Below are positions 34,319 through 46,100 of a stretch of DNA of 64,000 bases, piece by piece. The first letter of the stretch is position 1. Each line of letters opens with the position of its first letter. The stretch lies in NCBI RefSeq assembly GCF_002865645.1, contig NW_020194615.1, positions 434,001-498,000 of the forward strand, read 5' to 3'. This DNA comes from Hyaloscypha bicolor E (taxonomy: Eukaryota; Ascomycota; Leotiomycetes; Helotiales; Hyaloscyphaceae). The position numbers were made by a program, and so were the translations under genes. A model generated the notes under the pieces. That model ran no database searches and was not told where the DNA came from. It saw only the letters and a program-made list of their open reading frames with translations.

Positions 34319-35558
34319 TAACCGAGATCCAAGGTCAACGCACGACCAGAGTCAACGCACGGTCATTTTACACCAAAACTCCCGAATTTTGAACTTTAAT
34401 AAATGAGGAGCTAATAACCTAATTAACTTTAAAATTTCTATATTACTAGTATACTATTTTTCAAAGATAATTATAATATAAAAAAATTAAAATTTATATA
34501 AAAGGCTTCTTTTATATTAAAGCTAAAAACAGAAAATTAATAATATATAATATTTATAAAATAATTATATAAAAGGAAAGAAAATAATAAATGTAATTAA
34601 TCTTATATTAATAATATATTATAAAAAACAGTTCTAATTAAAAGTTTAAGTAAAATATTAATATAATAATATAATTTATTTAAAGTTTTAAGTTTTTTTA
34701 AAAATATTATTATTAATAAAAGAATAGTATTATTTATTAAAAGTTTTAATAAAAACGTTTAAATATATTACGCTTTTAAATTACATAAAAGAAATATTTA
34801 TTTTAATAAATAAATAAAATATATTTTATATTTTATTTAAAAACATATTCTTTTTTATTAAAAATAATTAAATTAAAGATAAATAAAAGTATTTTTAATT
34901 ATTTTTTCTTATAATATTATAATATTATATAAAGTAAAGAATATAAAATAAAGAATATATTAAATACAAATTAATATATAATAATATTTAAAAGCAGAAA
35001 TTAATTATTTATATTATTAAATTATATTATAATAAATTACAAATTATATAAGTATTTAATATAAGAAATATAACCATTTTGAGTAAGTTTTATATAAGAA
35101 AGCTTTTATTATATAATTCTTTAATTATTTCTTAATTTAAGCTTCTTTTAAGAATTTTTAATATTTTATTTAAAAATTTAAGTTAAAAGTAAAATTTTAT
35201 AAGTAATATATAATAATATAAACTTTTTATATTATGTACTTATACTTCTATATATAATGAAGCATTCTTACTAATATTAACTTTAAAGAACTTATATAGA
35301 TATAATTATTAAATATTAAATTAAAATTATTAAGTTTTTTAATATTTTAATAAAAGCTAAGTTTAAGGTTATTAAAAATTGAAGATTAATTAAGAAAAAT
35401 TAAAATATTAAATCTTTGGCTTCTTCTCTTTACAGAACTTAAAGAAATTTATTTTTCCAATTAGTAATTATTTAATAATTAAGTATTTAATATCGAGTAT
35501 TCGGGTAAACTTGAGCGTGCATTGACCTTGGGCGTGCGTTGACCTTGGATCTCGGTTA
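34319..35558. mobile_element. RIP-degraded TIR element inside the cluster, about 1.24 kb
   Basis: The terminal repeats are identical for 24 bp (34321-34344 and 35533-35556), beginning ACCGAGATCCAAGGTCAACG, and are flanked by TA. Subterminal copies of the GTCAACGCACG block follow. The interior is nearly all A and T with no open frame, far from the composition of its surroundings. The first ten bases match the ends of the Pogo/Fot1-type element at 5803-8005, so both belong to related families. The element separates the CoA-transferase from the thiolase gene without breaking either. Confidence 0.8.
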
Positions 35559-35962
35559 CCCCGCACCGCGGCCGTCAATCATAAACTTCACCACCGGAGT
35601 TACATATGACCCAACCATGGAACTATAAATTTACCCTGCTCCATCTGCGAAAAAGGTATATTTGATACATTGTGATGACTGGTAGTTAGAAGGGATTTTT
35701 TTATGAGATTCTGCGGCAAGGCTGATGAATCTTTACAGTGCAGTGCGCATTGGTGGGGTCGAATTTACGAGGTCACCCCTCCATACCTCCAAGCCCCACA
35801 TTCAGGCATCCCTTCCCCTCAAATGGGTGGGTTTTATTTGAAATGATTGGTTCGCAATTGATTGATTTCTAATTCCTGGTGACTTATGCTTCACTCTTGC
35901 CGACTTTGGTGCTCAAATGTATCTTGAGGGAGTTGAAGGTGAAGCTTGGCAAAAGTGATAAG
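35559..35962 (+). promoter_or_regulatory. Promoter region of the thiolase gene
   Basis: These 400 bp lie between the TIR element and the thiolase start. No open frame of note other than an in-frame upstream extension of the thiolase reading frame, which is not needed for the protein. Confidence 0.35.
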
Positions 35963-37342
35963 ATGGCAACACTCCGCACTGTAGCACGCAAGATCACACA
36001 GAAGTCACCGAATGATGTTGTGGTACTAGCAGCGGTGAGAAGTCCGGTGACAAGAGCTTTCAAAGAAGGATTCAAGGATGCGTTTCCAGAGGATATACTC
36101 GGACCTGTAACCTTCTCCATATATCCCCTCAAAATCTTATCTGACCTTGAAAGGTGATGGCCGAGTCCGTAAGACGAGCAAACATTCAACCAGCAGATGT
36201 GAACGACGTCCTCATCGGCAATGTCCTCGCCGAGCTAGGCTTCGCGAAAACAGGCCGCATGGCACTGAACCATTACGGCTTCCCAAATTCCACAACATTC
36301 CACACAGTCAACCGACAATGCTCGAGCAGTCTCCAAGCCATCACTCATTTAGCCCACGCTATCATGGTTGGCCAGATCGATGTAGGATTAGGAGGAGGGG
36401 TGGAAAGCATGTCTCGAAACTATGGCTCTCGAGGTGTCCCGCAAGATGTGTCTCCGCATCTGCGGAATTCTCCTGTCAAAGATGCGAGGGATTGTTTGAT
36501 TCCTATGGGTACGACTTCTGAGAATGTGGCAGAGAGATACGGGGTTGGAAGAGAGGCACAAGATGCTTTTGCGCTGGAAAGTCATAGAAGGGCTGAGCGT
36601 GCGAGGGAAAGTGGGCATTTTGAGAAGGAGATTGTTCCTGTGACTGTTAGGGTGAAGAATGAAGAAACGGGGGAGGAGAGTGAGAGTTTGGTGGCGAAGG
36701 ATGATGGGATTAGAAGTGGGTTGACGTTGGAGAAGCTGAAGTCTTTGAAGCCTGTTTTCAAAGATACGGGTGGTAGCACTGCCGGGAATTCGTGAGTTTC
36801 TTGGCCAGCTAATGGGATAAATATGAAGGCTTGCTGATGGTGGATAGTTCTCAAATCTCGGACGGAGCAGCTGCAACGATTCTTGCACGCCGGTCATGGG
36901 CCGAAGAGCGTGGCCTGAAGCCCATGGGGAGGTTTGTCGGAACACAAGTTGCAGGTTGCGCTCCAGACGAAATGGGAATCTCTCCCGTCTTCGCGATACC
37001 TGCTCTATTTAAATACGCTGGAATCGAATTAAAGGATGTTGATTTCTTCGAGCTGAATGAAGCGTTTGCAAGTCAAAGTTTGTACTGCATACAAAAGTTG
37101 GGACTTGACATGGAGAAAGTCAATCCCAGTGGTGGGGCGATTGCGATTGGGCATCCCACTGGAGCGACTGGGGCCAGACAGACGGCTACTTTGTTCAATG
37201 AGTTGCAGAGTAATGGTAAAGAGGTGGGTGTCATTAGTATGTGTGCAAGGTAAGTTTGTTTATCTTCAGATTTTCAGAGAAAGTTTGCTAACTTTGATGA
37301 AGCACTGGACTTGGCGTGGCTTCATTATTTATTCGAGAATAG
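35963..37342 (+). CDS. 3-ketoacyl-CoA thiolase (3-oxoadipyl-CoA thiolase candidate), 407 aa
   Basis: Four exons (35963-36106, 36154-36791, 36848-37249 and 37303-37342) splice in frame. The sequence has DVVVLAAVRSPVTRAFKEGFKDAFPEDIL, the POT1-like start, and VNRQCSSSLQAI with the acyl-binding cysteine. GNSSQISDGAA and ELNEAFASQS follow, then GGAIAIGHPTGATG with the catalytic histidine and MCASTGLG with the second cysteine. The POT1-type start sets it apart from cytosolic acetoacetyl-CoA thiolase (Erg10 type). In yeasts and fungi a POT1 relative serves as 3-oxoadipyl-CoA thiolase, giving succinyl-CoA and acetyl-CoA. That fits the upstream CoA-transferase. There is no PTS1 tripeptide at the C-terminus (ends FIRE). 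Role in beta-oxidation remains an alternative. Confidence 0.9.
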
Positions 37343-37855
37343 AACAAATGCACTTCAGTATCAATTCTCATTTTATCTGTTAATTGTGGCTTTTATTTCC
37401 CTTGGTCGATTGCGATTTCTCTTTTGACGTCGGGCAAGCATACTTTCACTGAAAGCAAGCACCATGCTCAAGGCCAATGCGCGACCTGTGCAACCCACTC
37501 AAGTCCAGGCTTTCGGCACCCTGACGTCTTCTTCCAGGCTGGAAATTAGAGGATCGACCCCGCACCCGCTTGCTCAGGGGTTGCCCGCGGAAGGCTTGAC
37601 GCTGTGTCACGACCCTGAAAGCCCCACCTTCCCACACGCAAGTTCGGCTTCAATCAACAAAGAATTTCTACAACGGAGTGACCCTCTCCTATTTGGCACG
37701 TCGTCGTGGGCAGGGTCAGCTTTAAATTACCCCAATCTCTAAGAATCACATCCATTGGGCTTCTGCGGGCTGCAGATTTTCCTCGAAAGCTGCTGCTGAC
37801 CCCCACCTCGCTGGCTTGAGCTGCGTCCGAATTCGGAAGCAAGAATAATAGCAGA
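37343..37855. promoter_or_regulatory. Spacer between thiolase and lyase genes
   Basis: About 510 bp holding the lyase promoter. Open frames here lack codon bias and are not supported. Confidence 0.4.
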
Positions 37856-39362
37856 ATGTTCTTGTCGCGTGCTCTCCTCCGCACTCCATTACTTCGCTCA
37901 AGATTCGTGGTACCTTCCACGATACTTCGACGAAATATGGGGTCCGTCAGTGCCATAGATTCGGCAATATTTCGAAGTTTATTTGGGACGGACGAGATAC
38001 GGAAGGTTTGTATTTTCCCCACCTTGGAGCATGTAATTGGAGCCCGGGGAAGTTTTGCTAACGATTTTGCAGGTTTTTGATGATACAGCGTACATCAATC
38101 GGTGCATCGATGCAGAGACAGCTTTGGCTCGTGCTCAGTCGCGATGTGGAATCATACCGGGACATATTGGAAAGTCGATCACCTCAATGGTGAGTGGAGA
38201 GAGACTGGACCTCGAAAGACTTCGAAAAGAGACGGAGATTGTGGGATACCCAATCTTGCCACTGGTGAGACAGCTTTCATCAATGTGTGATGAGGAGGCT
38301 GGAAAATACGTCCATTGGGGAGCAACAACACAAGATATCATGGATATCGCCAGCGTACTTCAGATGAAGACTGGGCTGGATATTGTGGAAAGACTGCTTG
38401 CGGATGTCCGCAGCAGTCTGGAAACGCTGGCTACAAAATATAAAGATACGCCAATGGCTGGGAGGACACATTTACAGCATGCCCTTCCAGTCACATTCGG
38501 CTATAAATGTGCAGTGTGGCTGTCAAGTTTGCAGAGACACCAAGAACGGCTGAAACAATTACGACCAAGAGCACTTCTGGTGCAATATGGTGGGGCAGCT
38601 GGAACGCTTGCCTCCTTGGGCGATGGAGATGATGGCCTGAGAGTACGGAAAGAGCTGGCAAAAGAACTCGGCCTTGTCAATCCCTCAATCACATGGCATG
38701 TGGCACGCGATGGCGTTGCTGAGATTGTGAACTTCCTTGCACTTATCGGAGGTTCACTTGGAAAGATCGCACTCGATCTGATAATCATGTCTTCTAACGA
38801 ATACGGGGAAGTTTCCGAGCCTTTCGTACCCCACAGAGGTGCATCCTCAACCATGCCACAAAAGCGAAATCCAATATCGAGTGAAGTCATTCTGGCTGCT
38901 TCCAAGATACTTAGATCAAATGCAGGGTTGGTACTTGATGGCATGGTCTCGGACTTCGAGCGAGCTTCTGGACCATGGCACTTGGAATGGGTGGCAATTC
39001 CAGAGAGTTTTGTGATTGCCGTGGGTGCCTTGCATCAAGCTGATTTTGCCCTCTCCGGGTTGGTGGTTAATACAGAACAGATGGGGAAGAATTTGCGTTC
39101 CACACAAGGACTCATTGTGGGTGAGGCAGTCATGATGGGACTTGCTCCACATCTTGGAAGAGGCAAGGCTCATGATGTGGTGTATGAAGCATGCAAAGAG
39201 GTAATCGAAGGAGAATCTACACTCTTCGATTGCCTGATGAAAAAGAAGGAGGCTACTTCTTCTCTCGGTGAGAGCGAGTTGCGATCACTCTGTGATCCCT
39301 TCAACTACCTTGGAGCTTCACAGCAGATGGTGGATGATGTACTGGCACTTAAAAGTCACTAA
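37856..39362 (+). CDS. PcaB/fumarase-superfamily lyase (3-carboxymuconate cycloisomerase-like), 479 aa
   Basis: Exon 1 (37856-38005) and exon 2 (38073-39362) give a protein of the fumarase/aspartase superfamily. It has VHWGATTQDIMD, AGRTHLQHALPVTFGYK and GGAAGTLASLG, then the class signature GASSTMPQKRNPISSE, with the mobile serine loop intact. The start IFRSLFGTDEIRKVFDDTAYINRCIDAETALARAQ is closer to bacterial 3-carboxy-cis,cis-muconate cycloisomerase (PcaB) than to eukaryotic adenylosuccinate lyase. Residues 1-28 are Arg-rich and may target mitochondria; an inner Met (MGSVSAI) is an alternative start. Characterised fungal carboxymuconate enzymes are beta-propellers, unrelated to this fold, so this one may act on a different muconate or another dicarboxylate. 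Its place beside ring-cleavage, CoA-transferase and thiolase genes supports a catabolic role. Confidence 0.8.
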
Positions 39363-40139
39363 ATAAAAAATACCATCATATCGGGCTAAATCGACTTCAT
39401 TCCGGAACTTCAGGGATACCGGTATTGTATCCAGGGTGTACGAAGAGCCGCTCCGAACCAATCAGGGCAAATATTGCGGCAAGACTTCTAGCCAGCTTCC
39501 ACACTCTTCTATTTCCCAATCTTGTGCGAACACCCAATGAACCCACAAAAGGGAATCCGAACAACTCCAAACCTCCTCTTCTTTCCCAGCGCTGCGGGTG
39601 GCAGTACAGAAACCCCAAGGCTGAATGCCACAACGCCCCACCAATCACGACCTCGCACCCCGGGGAGGAGCTTCTCTCCACAGTTCTCCTCACAAACCGC
39701 AGCCTAACGTTCGCCAGCGTAACCCACAATCGGACGATTCCCAACCTGGGATTGATAAAGAGGGGCCTAAATTTGGAATGGACTGGCGTGCGGCAGGGAG
39801 GTCGATCCGAGTGTTCTGTTACCGTGGGGCTTGATGTTTTCCATGCCTCGTGGTCTTGCTGCCGCACTCCCTGTCCCCACAATCGTATGTCTGGAGTGTT
39901 TCATATCCACACGCACACCAACCGCCGCCCCACCAGCGCTATATAGCTACTAGCTCTTAATCATGGGCTGAAAGATTTCTTGGACCATGTCTTTATCTTG
40001 GGATATGTGAGAGCTGCCGACTTTTCAACAATCGTCTCTCTCTTCCTTGTCCTTTCTCCAACTTCACTTCACAATCAAAGCTTAATGTGAGAATCGATTG
40101 TTTACACTGGTCACGATCGAAGAAGAAGGAAATCAAACC
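39363..40139 (+). promoter_or_regulatory. Spacer and promoter before the ring-cleavage gene
   Basis: Long open frames exist on both strands, but they overlap each other, lack a family and do not show fungal codon bias. Treated as intergenic. Confidence 0.4.
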
Positions 40140-42399
40140 ATGGCAGACAAAGAAGACAAAGCAAACGGCGGCGGCTACGTAATCGTCCCTCGCTTCCCCG
40201 CCACAGACCCCCAAAAAGTCTTCCACTACACTGATCTCCAGCGCTCCAAGCCAACACGCGCTCACGATCCCTATGAGTACCTACAAGGCTGGGGCAACCG
40301 CCATCAGTCTGAAGTCATCCCCGGCACGCTCCCAGCTGGACAGAATAATCCGCAGGAAAATAGGTTCGGGCTGTACACGGAGGGCATCACGTATTCCGCG
40401 TTTGCGGCGCCTAGACATGCAAATTTTAGCACGTATATGTATAGGGTGAGACCGGCGGCTGCGCATAGTAGGCCCCCCTTTTTACCCCAGAATTCCCCAC
40501 TATTTCTGCACCCCCTTTTCCACACCGAAACAAACAAAACGGAGAAAACAACGAGGTTCACCTCGCCACATCTCAACTCCAACCCTGGGACTCAACTTTT
40601 ACTGACTGAGAATAACGCAGGCGGCTACACACCCCTCCCCTCCCCAAATATAGAAAACTGCTTCCTCTCTATCAACCCCAAAGTCGCCTTGCTGCCTCAA
40701 CAAGCAGAATGGACGCCGTTCCCCATCCCGCCCGCCTCGCAACCTACAGACTTCATAACTGGTCTCCACACGCTCGCCGGCAGCGGGGACCCGAATATCC
40801 GCGAGGGCATCGCGCTGTACGTCTACACGCTCAACAGCTCCATGACCCCCCACCACAAGTCCTACTGCAACAACGACGGTGACTTCCTCCTATGCGCTCA
40901 GCAGGGGAATCTGGACATTCGGACCGAATTCGGGAAGCTCTTCCTCCAACCGGGCGAGATCTTTGTGGTGCAGAGAGGAGTCAGGTTTAGTGTTGATCTT
41001 GCCGAGGGGGAGAAGGAGGCGAGGGGTTATGTCACGGAGGTGTGGGGCAGCATGTGGGAATTACCCGATCTGGGACCGATTGGGGGTCATGGACTGGCGA
41101 ATCCGAGGGATTTTCTGTTTCCGGTTGCGGCGATTGATGAGGAGTTGCAGGTTGAGTGAGTCTTGTTTTCTTCTTTGTTGGTTGTGTGCCCCCCCTGTTG
41201 GAGCGTCTCTTGAGCTGGTTTTGGAACTTGGTTGGAGGATGTTTTGAGGGTGAAATGAAGCAATGCTGACGAAAAACTGAACAGCTGGAAAGTTGTGTGT
41301 AAGATAAATGGCACTTACCACCAAATCAGCCAAGACCACAGCCCCTACGACCTAGTAGCCTGGCACGGGAACGTCATCCCTTACAAAGTATGTTTTTTTC
41401 TTCACTTTCTCTTCCCGTCTGTCCTCACTCCCAAGGAGCGAGCCCCTCTCACTCTCCCTCCCTTGTCACCTTTCCCCCTTTCCATCCCCCCAAACTAATA
41501 ATGATATAAAAGTACGACCTCACCAAATTCTCCTCCCAAAACAGCACGTCCATCGACCACACCGACCCCTCAATCAACACCGTGCTGACCGCCAAGTCGC
41601 GGGACCCCAACACACCTCTCGCTGACTTCCTGTGGTTTGGACCCCGGTACGTCCTTTCGCCCTTCCCCTTCTTCCCCACTTCTTTTCCTCTCTTCATGGG
41701 GGCAAGCCCCCGACCCCCTTCCCTTCCTCGCGGCACTCGCTCTCCTTCCTACAAGGCCGCGAGTTCCAGATTATGAACTACCTCGTTTCTCTCGGACCTC
41801 GCTGACGCCATTCTCCTCAGCTGGGACGTAGCATCCAACACCTTCCGCCTGCCCTACTTCCACCGCAACAGCGCGTCCGAATTCCTCGCCTCGCTCTACG
41901 GCAACGGTCTCGGGCGCAGCGACGAATTCAAGCCCGGCGGCGGCTCCTTCGAAGGCGGACACACGCCGCATGGCGGCTTCAGCGACGGCTATGTGAACGA
42001 GATGCGCATCCAGGAGATGGGATGTCGGCGGATCCTTGAAGGCACGTTTCGTTTCGTTTTATGTCGTCTCCCTTACCGCGAGGACGGGGGCTTTGGGGCT
42101 TGCCCCCATGGGTAAAGAAAGGGAAAGAAAGAGACAGGGGCTAATGCGAGTGAACAGAGCAAATGACCATCATGGTGGAGTCCAGCCGTACTTTCCTGTG
42201 GACCGAATACGCGCGCGGCGGGTGCGGCACCTTGCACTCGCAGGGCACGGACCCGAGGGCGTGGGACAAGTTGCCTGATAGATTCAGCGCGTATCCTGGG
42301 ATCAAGGATTTGCTCGAGCGGGTTCGGGAGGATAAGGAGGCGGCGAGGAAGAGGGTGGAGTTTTATCATGATCCGAGGATTGGAAGATTCGAGCAATGA
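40140..42399 (+). CDS. Homogentisate 1,2-dioxygenase-like ring-cleavage dioxygenase, 520 aa
   Basis: Six exons (40140-40467, 40621-41155, 41285-41387, 41513-41646, 41821-42041 and 42158-42399). The N-terminus has YEYLQGWGNRHQSEVIPGTLPAGQNNPQ, the HGD family entry; REGIALYVYTLNSSM and the cupin core GDFLLCAQQGNLDIRTEFGKL follow. In human HGD the iron ligands sit in YYHRNxxSE and TPHG. Here YFHRNSASEF and HTPHG keep the two His and the Glu. The protein is about 70 residues longer than typical fungal HGD and many HGD positions differ, so it may be a paralogue with another substrate. Intron 5 appears to use a GC donor (42042, AAG|GCACGT). Reaction: O2-dependent opening of a para-dihydroxylated ring. 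Confidence 0.8.
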
Positions 42400-42845
42400 G
42401 TATGATGTGGGTGCGAGGATGTGGATGTGGATGAAAAAGAGAAGAGTTGGGGGAGGATGGGGGTTTTTTGATGGGAGAGAATGGTGCTAAGTGATGGAGG
42501 GGGTGCACTTGCATTCGTTTGACATTTTCTTATCTCAGCTGTCTGTCCACTTCGGACTCGATTCTTGGCGGTGTTTGATGGTTATGCTTGGGACTTCGAA
42601 GGAGGGTTTGTTTGTGGTATTGGGGATTCGGGAAGATTGAACGAGTGGATGGGAGGAAAGGAAGTATGAAGGGATGTGAACAGAACATACCAACGAATTT
42701 GAATTCAATTTGATCGTGACGCCCCTGAAGCCTTTCCCTCAATCCCACCAAACCAAACTCCAACTTTCAGAGAAGAAAAGACAGTCCTCCTCTTCTCTCA
42801 TCTGAAAGGTGCTGACGTCCCTGCATGATGTGAGCGGACCGAGAA
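42400..42845. other. 3' to 3' intergenic
   Basis: Between convergent ends of the dioxygenase and the regulator. G-rich on the left; no gene. Confidence 0.5.
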
Positions 42846-45800
42846 TCACTGCCCGCTCATTTCCACATCCACAAGCGCATCACTCATAATCCTCAACACT
42901 CTCGAAAGCTGATTAATCCTCACCCGCCACCTCCCAATATCCTCAAGCAGCCGCGCATAATCCAGCAGGATCCTCCTCGCCGCCTCATACCCCGGACTAT
43001 GCACCACGCCATCAAAGCAAATGCCTCCTCCATTCCGGATAAAGTTGACCGCCGCATTATCGGCCGGCAAATTGACTGTTTCGTCGGAGAGTCCTTCGGA
43101 ACCGACGATGTCCCAGTCTACGTCGTCGATCAGGTCGAAGCCTGGAGAGATGGGGTGGGTTGAGTGGTGCGATTGGGGTTCTGGATTTGGGGGGATCATG
43201 AAGACGTATAGGCCTAGGAGTAGAGCCGAGATGAAGAGCCCGGCTGAGGCGTGGAAGGGGTCGCCGTCTGAGGCGCGGCGGTTGGACATCAGTTTGAATG
43301 TTTGTGCTGCGTGTAAACAAGCACGTCTTGCAGACGGTGTCTGCGTCCAGATGGCAATATCATCTAGTGCTTGTCTTGCTGTTGCAGCGCCCGCACACCC
43401 AGCTCCAATTTCGAAAAGCCGAATGTCGGCCGTGAGCATGATGCACATGTTGTGCCACAGGATAAAGCAGTTAGGGTTCATGTTTGCCAGGATGCCGCCG
43501 TAGACTTTGATGATCTGTACGGCGAGGTAGGACGTCTGTTTTGCGCGAGGGTCGGCCTCGTAAGTCTTGCAGGGCACGAAGGATTGTTGGGATGCGCGGA
43601 CGTTGGTCCCGGAGAGCAGGCGGTGGAAGTCTTCGGAGATACGCATGCGAGCCATGCTGAGGATGCCGTTCATTCCCAAGGGATCGATGGTCAGGTTGAG
43701 TTCGGGGAGGCTCATGCGGTCGGAGAAGAGGCCGACACTGGGCATGCAGCATTGGTGGCCTTTGGAGATGAGTTGCGCCCATTTCATGGCTGTTGGTGCT
43801 TGGAAGAGGGCGGCGTCACAGGGGAGGATGATTTGGATGTCGTCTGTCCGCATGATTGGACTCGTATGAAGAACTGCAGAATACCAGGTATCGACCATCG
43901 TCAAGCAGACGATCAAGCTAGAAGAATCAGAAAAGTGGAGGCAACCTTCAGGGTTAGTATAACTCACCGTTTCGCACATTCTATTCTACTCCATGCTTTC
44001 CATCTAGTCTCTAAATCGGGAATTTGGTTAAAAAGCTCATCATTCAGAGGCTGGCCGTCATGGGCGCAGAAGAGACCGTTACTCTGGGCAGTCTGCTAAA
44101 ATAAGCAGTGTCCATACGATATGAGGCAAGACAACTTACCGTGATAACGTTGGTGTAAATCATCTGACATTGTGTGGGGTGGCTCTTTTCCTGGAGATGT
44201 TAGTGTTGACCGAAACGAGTAAAGAAAATGAACGTACCCCAGTCATTTCTGAAAGATTGAGAATTAAAACAGCGCTTGCTAAGCTGCAAAGTTGCTCTAA
44301 ACGGGTTCCATCTCCTCGAGGCTGAGGGGGCGACATCAGCTCGTTACATACTTGCTCTAATGCTTTCTATGTCTTAGTCAGCACCCAATCTCAACCAACA
44401 CGTTCACAAGCTTACCGAAAATGTTTGCCGGACAAACGCAGTTGCTCCTTTGGTTTGAAGAATTGTTAAGCCAATCAGGCACATGATAAATAAAACAGAA
44501 GTCGGGGCTGTCTTCGGACAAAACGTAGGTGTATGAATAAATGGCATCAAGGGATGGAACTGCCGGAAATACAAATCTAACCCGATATCAAAGATCTCAG
44601 CTGGTGGAAAGCTCGTTGGGACAATGTCGTTGTTAACGGATTCCGCTCGATCAGCTGATCGTCCTTCAGATGGAGTTGAAAAGTTCTCTGGTGAAGTGAA
44701 TGCTGCTGTTCCACGATCGATGCCCATGGAATTGACAGTGACGAACATTCTCTGGAGTCGTTCTCTACAATCCTCATCCAGGCCCCATCTCGACCCACAT
44801 TGCCGGTTCTGTTCCATTGCCTCTGGCGAGAGATTTCCATTTGAAAAGAGGTTGTCTTCGGGTTTTAGAGCTGCATCCCACCATAGTGTTGGCATCAAAC
44901 GCAGCGGATTGCTGTATCGATTTGGCCAACATCGCTCGACCTTAGCAAACCGTTCGGTGGGTATCAATACACTGGGAGAGCTGGGATTTCGGATAGATTG
45001 TTGCTCTTCGGGAGTTAACATAGATGGCCGTCTGTCTTCCCTCGGCATTCCATCAGTCGATCCCCCAAATGTCTGCATTGCCCCTGGCTGCAAATGAGAC
45101 TCCAGATCGAACTGATCGAACCAGGTCTGTAAATCCTGAGGCATGATTGATCCATCTGGACCAATTCCACCCATACCAGGTGAGATAATTCCATTGATCC
45201 GGCCAGAGTACAAGTCAGTGCCAAAGTTATATCTCGATGCCGTATTCGGAGATGCTCCAATGGTCTGGAAATTGGGCTCAGATGGTACCGGTGGTGGCTC
45301 GTAAGTCACATCTGGATGATGATTGCGGCCTGAGATGTCCAAGTTCCAATCCTGGGCAGCTCCCATTTCTGGCAACGTGCTCCCTCCAGCATCAGGCATG
45401 GTTGCATCCATGGCACGGTTACCCCATTTCCGTTGCGAAGCCAGCAAAGCAAGGTGGTCTAGTCCGGAGGGCAGTGTATGGGACGAGGAATTCTCCACAT
45501 GGTCCGGGATGGAGTCCTCCAGAGCGGGATCAATGACTGACGGCGAGTTGAGTGGCTCCTGCTGACTTTGCCGTTGCACATCTTGGGCTGACGGTTCATT
45601 TAATCCTGGTGGAACGACCTGGCCGTTGGGAGCAGTCGCGGCTACACCGCTCACCTCGATGAAGTCCCCTTCTGAAGAGCTTTTTTCGATCTCTTCGCCG
45701 GGGATCTGGGGGTGGTTCTTCAGATGGCGTATCAACACGTCACTTAGGCAAAGTCAGCAACCCGTGTCTCCAGGGCAGACAGCGTAAGAGATAGGTCTTC

Positions 45801-46100
45801 TAGATCGGGAGGGCCCACCTCCGAGAGAAGCTTTTGTTACAACGCGGACATGTGTACGGTCGTTCGCCCGTATCTTGGGAGAAGTTAGCAAGGTGCACCG
45901 CGTGATATGGGCGCTGTTGAGGTCGCTCAACAGTGTTCAGGTGTTGATGATATCAATCAGGATAGGATATCGCTCAGGGCCAACGTACGGGAGCGCTGAT
46001 GGCGTTTCAGATGCTCTGCCTTCGAAAACCTCCTTTCGCAATACCGACATTTCTTAGGGAGGAGGCCCCGGTGCCGGTCCTGGACTGGACTGATCGGCAT
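42846..46100 (-). CDS. C2H2 zinc-finger plus fungal-specific domain transcription factor
   Basis: The start ATG at 46100 gives MPISPVQDRHRG followed by two C2H2 fingers, KKCRYCERRFSKAEHLKRHQ and RPYTCPRCNKSFSRR...DVLIRHLKNH, split over three short exons (down to about 45722). A long acidic, Ser/Pro-rich linker follows (45700-45000). Then comes a region of the fungal-specific transcription factor domain type: FDIGLDLYFRQFHPLMPFIHTPTF at about 44600-44480 and TRWKAWSRIECAKR... at about 43990. It continues to the stop at 42846-42848. Several short introns fall between 44404 and 43920. It sits between the dioxygenase and the acyl-CoA synthetase and is transcribed away from the latter, so it is the natural candidate for the cluster's pathway regulator. 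Nothing looks broken. Confidence 0.85.

Noticed and set aside
32357..37342. CoA-transferase and thiolase as simple ketone-body housekeeping genes
   Set aside because: Not excluded, but the POT1-like thiolase start and the neighbouring ring-cleavage, lyase and monooxygenase genes favour an aromatic pathway.
39425..39946. 173-residue open frame between the lyase and the dioxygenase
   Set aside because: Overlapped by equally long frames on the other strand, Pro/Arg/Ser-rich without domain; composition effect.
43371..44099. 242-residue open frame on the plus strand
   Set aside because: Exactly antisense to the last exon of the fungal-specific transcription factor, whose domain sequence and splicing are convincing; the plus frame has no family.
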